Below the pieces are notes generated by a model. The model had not been told where the DNA came from. It saw only the letters and a list, made by a program, of their open reading frames with translations, and did not search any database. Below are positions 31,501 to 34,395 of a DNA stretch of 34,395 nt, one piece after another. Positions within the stretch are counted from its first letter, which is position 1, and each line of letters begins with the position of its first letter. A program made the translations under genes and the position numbers. Source of the DNA: Pelotomaculum sp. DTU098 (GTDB lineage: Bacteria > Bacillota > Desulfotomaculia > Desulfotomaculales > Pelotomaculaceae); the NCBI GenBank assembly GCA_001512635.1, contig LFSA01000098.1, positions 1 through 34,395 on the forward strand. Direction: 5' to 3'.

Positions 31501-33165
31501 AAGAAGGTTTTTCTCGGATCCTATGGTCGTCTCAACGGAAAAAATTATTTCCTCCCGGATGGAGTCTATGGGCGGGTTTGTCACCTGGGCAAAAAGCTGT
31601 TTAAAATAGTTATACAGTAACTGGGGTTTATCCGAGAGCACCGCCAGGGACGCATCATTGCCCATGGAACCCACCGGCTCAACCGCATCCCTGGCCATTG
31701 GCTCCAGGATTTTGAAAAGATCTTCGTGGGTATAGCCGAAGGTTTGCTGCCGCAAAAGCAGCGACTCGCCTTCAGCTCCCGTGATAAACCCGGCCGGCGA
31801 CAGTTCCTCCAGGTCCACCAGGTACTGGTTCAGCCACTGGCGGTAGGGGTGTTCCGCGGCAATCCGCTGCTTCAACTCTTCGTCACTGACGATCCTGCCC
31901 TCTTCTGTGTCCACCAGCAGCATGCGTCCGGGCCGGAGCCGCTCCTTCAGCACGATGTCCCCAGGAGGAATATCCAGCACACCCACTTCGGAGGCCATCA
32001 CAATCAGATCGTCTCTGGTCACATAATAGCGGGAGGGTCTCAAGCCGTTCCGGTCGAGCACCGCACCAACCAGCGTGCCGTCGGTAAAGACTATGGAGGC
32101 TGGGCCGTCCCAGGGCTCCATAAGACAGCTATGGTATTCATAGAAGGCCTTCTTTTCGTCACTCATGCTTTCGTGGTTGGACCACGGCTCAGGTATCATC
32201 ATCATCACCGCATGGGGCAGGGAGCGCCCAGTGAGAGCAAGAAACTCCAGGCAGTTGTCAAACATGGCCGAGTCGCTGCCGTTCTGGTCAATTACGGGAA
32301 AAACCCTTTTTAGATCCTCGCCAAATAATTCTGTTTCACAGCTGGACTGGCGGGTATACATCCAGTTGATGTTCCCGCGCAGGGTATTGATTTCCCCGTT
32401 ATGAATCAAATAGCGGTAAGGGTGGGCACGCTCCCAGCTGGGAAAGGTATTGGTGCTGAATCTTGAATGAACAAGGGCCAGAGCCACTTCCATGTCGGGA
32501 TCATTTAAATCAGGGTAATACTCCGCCAGCTGTTCCGGCACAAGCATGCCCTTATAAACTATGGTTCTGCAGGAGAAGCTGGGAAAGTAAAACCTTCCGC
32601 CTTCTTGCAGGCACTTAACCCCAATTTCCTTTTCAGCCCGTTTCCGGATCACATACAGCTTGCGCTCAAAGTCCAGCTGATGATCAAAACCGGGGCTCCC
32701 GGCGACGAAAACCTGACGGATATAGGGCTGGGTCAGCTTAGCCGTTTCACCCAGGGAAGCGTCGTTTACCGGTACCGTACGCCAGCCCAGGAGGGTCTGA
32801 CCCTCTTCCTGGATGATTTTTTCGAGTAATTTCTCGCACTTTTCCCGCCTGTCCCGCTGGTGGGACAGAAACAGCATGCCGATCCCGTATTTCCCTTCGG
32901 CCGGCAGCCGGAAACCCAGCTTGGCGCATTCATTCTCGAAGAAGGCATGGGGAATCTGCATCAGGATGCCGGCGCCGTCCCCTGTATTCTGCTCGGAACC
33001 CCTGGCCCCGCGGTGGTCGAGATTTACCAGTACGGTCAGGGCTTTCCGGATAATATCATTTGATTTCCTGCCTTTGATGTTGGCTACAAAACCGATGCCG
33101 CATGCATCATGTTCAAATTGCGGGTCATAAAGACCCTGTTTGGGTGGCAGTCCATATTTATTCAT
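28582..33165 (-). CDS. gltB: Glutamate synthase large subunit
   Basis: Alpha subunit of GOGAT, about 1527 residues, combining glutamine amide transfer with reductive synthesis of glutamate from 2-oxoglutarate. The protein starts [25 protein letters not shown]. Cys22 is the Ntn-type nucleophile left after removal of the propeptide, heading the class II amidotransferase domain (about 22-420). The central domain, FMN-binding synthase domain (with [10 protein letters not shown]/[13 protein letters not shown] and [12 protein letters not shown] blocks) and 3Fe-4S cysteines ([15 protein letters not shown]) follow. The C-terminal GXGXG repeat domain ends around 1480. Start ATG 33165 follows GAAAGGG. 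A further upstream ATG would read through the leader terminator and is rejected. Leader control is described separately. Confidence 0.97.
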   Translation of the reverse strand: MNKYGLPPKQGLYDPQFEHDACGIGFVANIKGRKSNDIIRKALTVLVNLDHRGARGSEQNTGDGAGILMQIPHAFFENECAKLGFRLPAEGKYGIGMLFLSHQRDRREKCEKLLEKIIQEEGQTLLGWRTVPVNDASLGETAKLTQPYIRQVFVAGSPGFDHQLDFERKLYVIRKRAEKEIGVKCLQEGGRFYFPSFSCRTIVYKGMLVPEQLAEYYPDLNDPDMEVALALVHSRFSTNTFPSWERAHPYRYLIHNGEINTLRGNINWMYTRQSSCETELFGEDLKRVFPVIDQNGSDSAMFDNCLEFLALTGRSLPHAVMMMIPEPWSNHESMSDEKKAFYEYHSCLMEPWDGPASIVFTDGTLVGAVLDRNGLRPSRYYVTRDDLIVMASEVGVLDIPPGDIVLKERLRPGRMLLVDTEEGRIVSDEELKQRIAAEHPYRQWLNQYLVDLEELSPAGFITGAEGESLLLRQQTFGYTHEDLFKILEPMARDAVEPVGSMGNDASLAVLSDKPQLLYNYFKQLFAQVTNPPIDSIREEIIFSVETTIGSEKNLLKPQPESCRRIRLKAPVLTNEQLARLRNVKLEGFKAVTLPILFKAAAGTRGLEAALDSLFTEADRQIDSGANLLILSDRGVDADNAPIPALLAVSGLHHHLIRQGTRNRVSLLLESGEPRETHHFAVLLGYGASAVNPYLAFETLEDMVRRGIITGVTPREAVENYVKAAIKGVVKVASKMGISTIQSYCGAQIFEAVGIHPTVIDRYFTWTASRVGGLGLAEIARETLLRHRRVFQEGCDGTLDSGSSYQWRHGGEEHMFNPRTITLLQQACRKNDYQLFKQYSAEIDSQKNALRRYLDFKKGLPSIPIEEVEPVESICRRFKTGAMSYGSISKEAHEALAIAMNRIGGKSNTGEGGEDPARYKPLPNGDSLRSAIKQVASGRFGVTSEYLASADEIQIKMAQGAKPGEGGQLPGRKVYPWIARVRGTTAGVGLISPPPHHDIYSIEDLAQLIHDLKHSNPGARISVKLVSEVGVGIIAAGVTKGRADVILISGYDGGTGASPWTSINHAGLPWELGVAETYQTLMLNNLRDRVVIEVDGKLMTGRDVVIATLLGAEEYGFATAPLVVLGCVMMRVCNLDTCPCGIATQNPALRKNFKGDPQHVVNFMRFIAQEMREIMAELGFRTINEMVGRSDVLQQMQGIEHWKARGLDLSALLRQPDVPSGRGRYCSVKQQHHLEKSLDRQVLLKICRPALERREPVKARLPVRNTNRAVGTLLGYEITRRFGGEGLPEDTICLHFDGSAGQSFGAFIPRGITLTLAGDANDYFGKGLSGGKLIVTPPAGVTFAPEENIIVGNVSLYGATSGEAYICGVAGERFCVRNSGAKAVVEGVGDHGCEYMTGGRVVVLGLTGRNFAAGMSGGIAYVLDQDGTFPLRCNHQMVTLEALEEAQEIEEVWQMLRKHWEYTRSRRAEAILETWEDSVSKFVKVIPRDYKRMIEAIKRARKLGLGEDEAVMVAFEENLKDVSRVSGN

Positions 33166-33195
33166 GTTAAGTACCCTTTCTAATTCCATAATTAG

Positions 33196-33251
33196 AAAAG
33201 AAAAAGGCCCACCACAGGCATGCCGGAATAAAGCAGCTGTGGTTAAGGCCT
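33196..33251 (-). terminator. Intrinsic terminator in the glnA-gltB gap (attenuator)
   Basis: Two-part stem: AGGCC/GGCCT and ACCACAG/CTGTGGT on either side of a small asymmetric loop, apical loop of about 19 bases, then TTTTTCTTTTC on the minus strand. It ends about 30 bases before the gltB start. It overlaps hairpin P2 over 33241-33251. Confidence 0.9.
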
Positions 33252-33284
33252 CATTGCCCAAAACCTGGATACAACATTGTACCC
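33196..33284 (-). promoter_or_regulatory. ANTAR-type two-hairpin antitermination leader of gltB
   Basis: Read on the minus strand, P1 is GGGTAC-AATGTT-GTATCC (33284-33267): a 6-base-pair stem with a six-base loop having A first and G fourth. One base later P2 (33265-33241) has the same type of loop, AATGAG, on GGC/GCC plus GGTT/AACC stems with a small internal loop. P2's 3' arm (33249-33241) is also part of the 5' arm of a strong terminator. The terminator is AGGCC and ACCACAG (33251-33237) pairing with CTGTGGT and GGCCT (33217-33205), followed by TTTTTCTTTTC. P2 and terminator are mutually exclusive. This matches the published dual-hexaloop target of ANTAR antiterminators. Confidence 0.75.
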
Positions 33285-33338
33285 GCTATTTATTGATCAT
33301 GTCTTGCTGGAAAACACTTCTAAATAATCGAATAACAG

Positions 33339-34395
33339 CTAAAACTTGGTCAGGTACTCCTCAAGTTCCCAGGGATGGACCATTGTGCGGTAGCGTTCCC
33401 ATTCGATTCTCTTTGCTTCCACAAAGCGTTGCAGGACATGCTCGCCAAGGGCCTCCTGGATAACCTTATCCTTTAAAAGCTCCGCCAGGGCCTCGCTAAG
33501 GCTGCCCGGCAAAAGGCCAATACCCATCTGCTCCCGCTCTAAGGGGGTCATCTCGTAGATGTTCCGGTTGCAGGGCTTGGGCGGCAGGATTTTATTCCGG
33601 ATTCCGTCCAGGCCGGCTTTGAGACAAACCGCCAGGGCCAGGTACGGGTTACAGGAGGGATCAGGGCTTCTCAATTCGATCCGGGTGGAAGGACCCTTCT
33701 TGGCCGGAATCCTGATCAACGGGCTTCTGTTCTGTGCCGACCAGGCGATATAGACCGGCGCCTCGTACCCTGAAACCAGGCGCTTATAGGAGTTTACCGT
33801 CGGGTTGACCACCGCCGTGATGGCTTTGGCGTGGCTCATCAGGCCCCCGATGTAATACAGGCACTCCTGGCTCAGTCCGTCCGGCGCCTGCGGGTCGAAA
33901 AAGGCGTTTTCCCCGTTTTTCATCAGGGACTGGTTTAAGTGCATCCCGGAACCGGCAATCCCATAAATCGGCTTCGGCATAAAAGTGGCGTGCAACCCGT
34001 GCCGCTGGGCTATGGAACGAACCACAAGCTTGAAAGTAACAATCTTATCAGCTATATCCAGAGCATCCGAATATTTGAAGTCAATCTCGTGCTGGCCGGG
34101 GGCCAGTTCATGGTGAGAGGCCTCAATCTCAAAACCCATTTGTTCCAGGACCAGGACCATATCGCGGCGGGCGTCTTCACCAAGGTCAACCGGAGCCAGG
34201 TCAAAATACCCGGCATTATCATGGGTGATAGTTGTAGGCCTTCCTTCCTTGTCGACATGGAAGAGGAAAAACTCCGCTTCCGGCCCCACATTCATGGTGT
34301 AGCCCATTTGCTCGGCTTCTTCAATAACTTTGATCAGGACATTGCGGGGATCACCACAAAATGGAGTACCGTCCGGATTGTAAATATTGCAAATC
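33339..34395 (-). CDS. glnA: Glutamine synthetase type I, 5' end beyond the window
   Basis: The C-terminal 351 or so residues of GlnA, which makes glutamine from glutamate, ammonia and ATP. The reading frame runs off the window at 34395, and the first visible residues [19 protein letters not shown] already match the family interior, so about 90-100 residues are missing. Motifs: GPEAEFFLF (metal-binding ExE), [44 protein letters not shown] and [17 protein letters not shown]. Sequence style resembles the GSI-alpha type of Firmicutes, without an obvious adenylylation-site tyrosine. It precedes gltB-gltD in the same orientation with a 173-base gap holding the ANTAR-type leader. Confidence 0.97.
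   Translation of the reverse strand, partial: ICNIYNPDGTPFCGDPRNVLIKVIEEAEQMGYTMNVGPEAEFFLFHVDKEGRPTTITHDNAGYFDLAPVDLGEDARRDMVLVLEQMGFEIEASHHELAPGQHEIDFKYSDALDIADKIVTFKLVVRSIAQRHGLHATFMPKPIYGIAGSGMHLNQSLMKNGENAFFDPQAPDGLSQECLYYIGGLMSHAKAITAVVNPTVNSYKRLVSGYEAPVYIAWSAQNRSPLIRIPAKKGPSTRIELRSPDPSCNPYLALAVCLKAGLDGIRNKILPPKPCNRNIYEMTPLEREQMGIGLLPGSLSEALAELLKDKVIQEALGEHVLQRFVEAKRIEWERYRTMVHPWELEEYLTKF

Noticed and set aside
33166-33261. Upstream in-frame start for gltB adding 32 residues
   Set aside because: The extension runs through the terminator and its U-run and lacks a ribosome binding site; the ATG at 33165 has GAAAGGG and the conserved N-terminus.

Overview
The window looks like a chromosomal segment of a spore-forming, anaerobic Firmicute, most likely of the Desulfotomaculum/Pelotomaculum type (Peptococcaceae). 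The reasons are a gerM homologue beside rph-rdgB-yfcE in the same order as in Bacillus, a Spo0F-like receiver gene, an EndoAI/EndoA (MazEF) pair, a rubredoxin-less rubrerythrin, AGGAGG-type ribosome binding sites and very frequent GTG/TTG starts. Placement below family level is inference. I count 32 protein genes and one tRNA. Everything except the rubrerythrin gene is on the minus strand, so operons read from high to low coordinates. I see no prophage, IS element, CRISPR array or rRNA.

Layout from high to low coordinates, the direction of transcription. (1) 34395-26947: nitrogen assimilation. A 5'-truncated glnA is followed by gltB and gltD (GS/GOGAT), ending in a clear terminator. The glnA-gltB gap holds two hairpins with hexanucleotide loops of the AnnGnn type. 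The second is mutually exclusive with an intrinsic terminator just before gltB. This is the architecture of an ANTAR-protein antitermination target and is the strongest regulatory observation here. (2) 26827-25508: an orphan acetolactate synthase small subunit (ilvN), then endoAI-endoA with a good sigma-A promoter and a terminator. (3) 25439-22845: a class I glutamine amidotransferase, an amidohydrolase, and a Spo0F-like response regulator with a candidate sigma-H promoter/0A box. (4) 22672-20841: tsaE-tsaB-rimI (tRNA t6A synthesis and a GNAT enzyme) plus a 48-residue membrane peptide. (5) 20714-19380: a GT39-like membrane glycosyltransferase. (6) 18868-15305: an ECF sigma factor, its zinc-binding anti-sigma factor, and an ABC-2 type ATPase/permease pair. 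(7) 15112-11593: L-lactate dehydrogenase, tRNA-Arg(CCG), and the RecD2 helicase. (8) 11592-10724: an unassigned intergenic region and a GNAT-like orphan. (9) 10120-10717 (+): rubrerythrin with a candidate operator and a terminator. (10) 9808-7115: a three-gene set of a 'quinate 5-dehydrogenase'-like protein, an SCP2-domain protein and an APC permease. (11) 6782-82: gerM, an SH3b/AMIN amidase, murI, a YhfI-like metallo-hydrolase, rph, rdgB and yfcE.

Most genes are housekeeping. I did not find a whole new multi-gene system. The most useful leads are regulatory: the ANTAR-type leader of gltB, the sporulation-type promoter of the receiver gene, the palindrome in the rubrerythrin promoter, and the uncharacterised dehydrogenase-like/SCP2/APC and ECF/anti-sigma/ABC modules. 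All calls come from reading motifs by eye; no database search was run.
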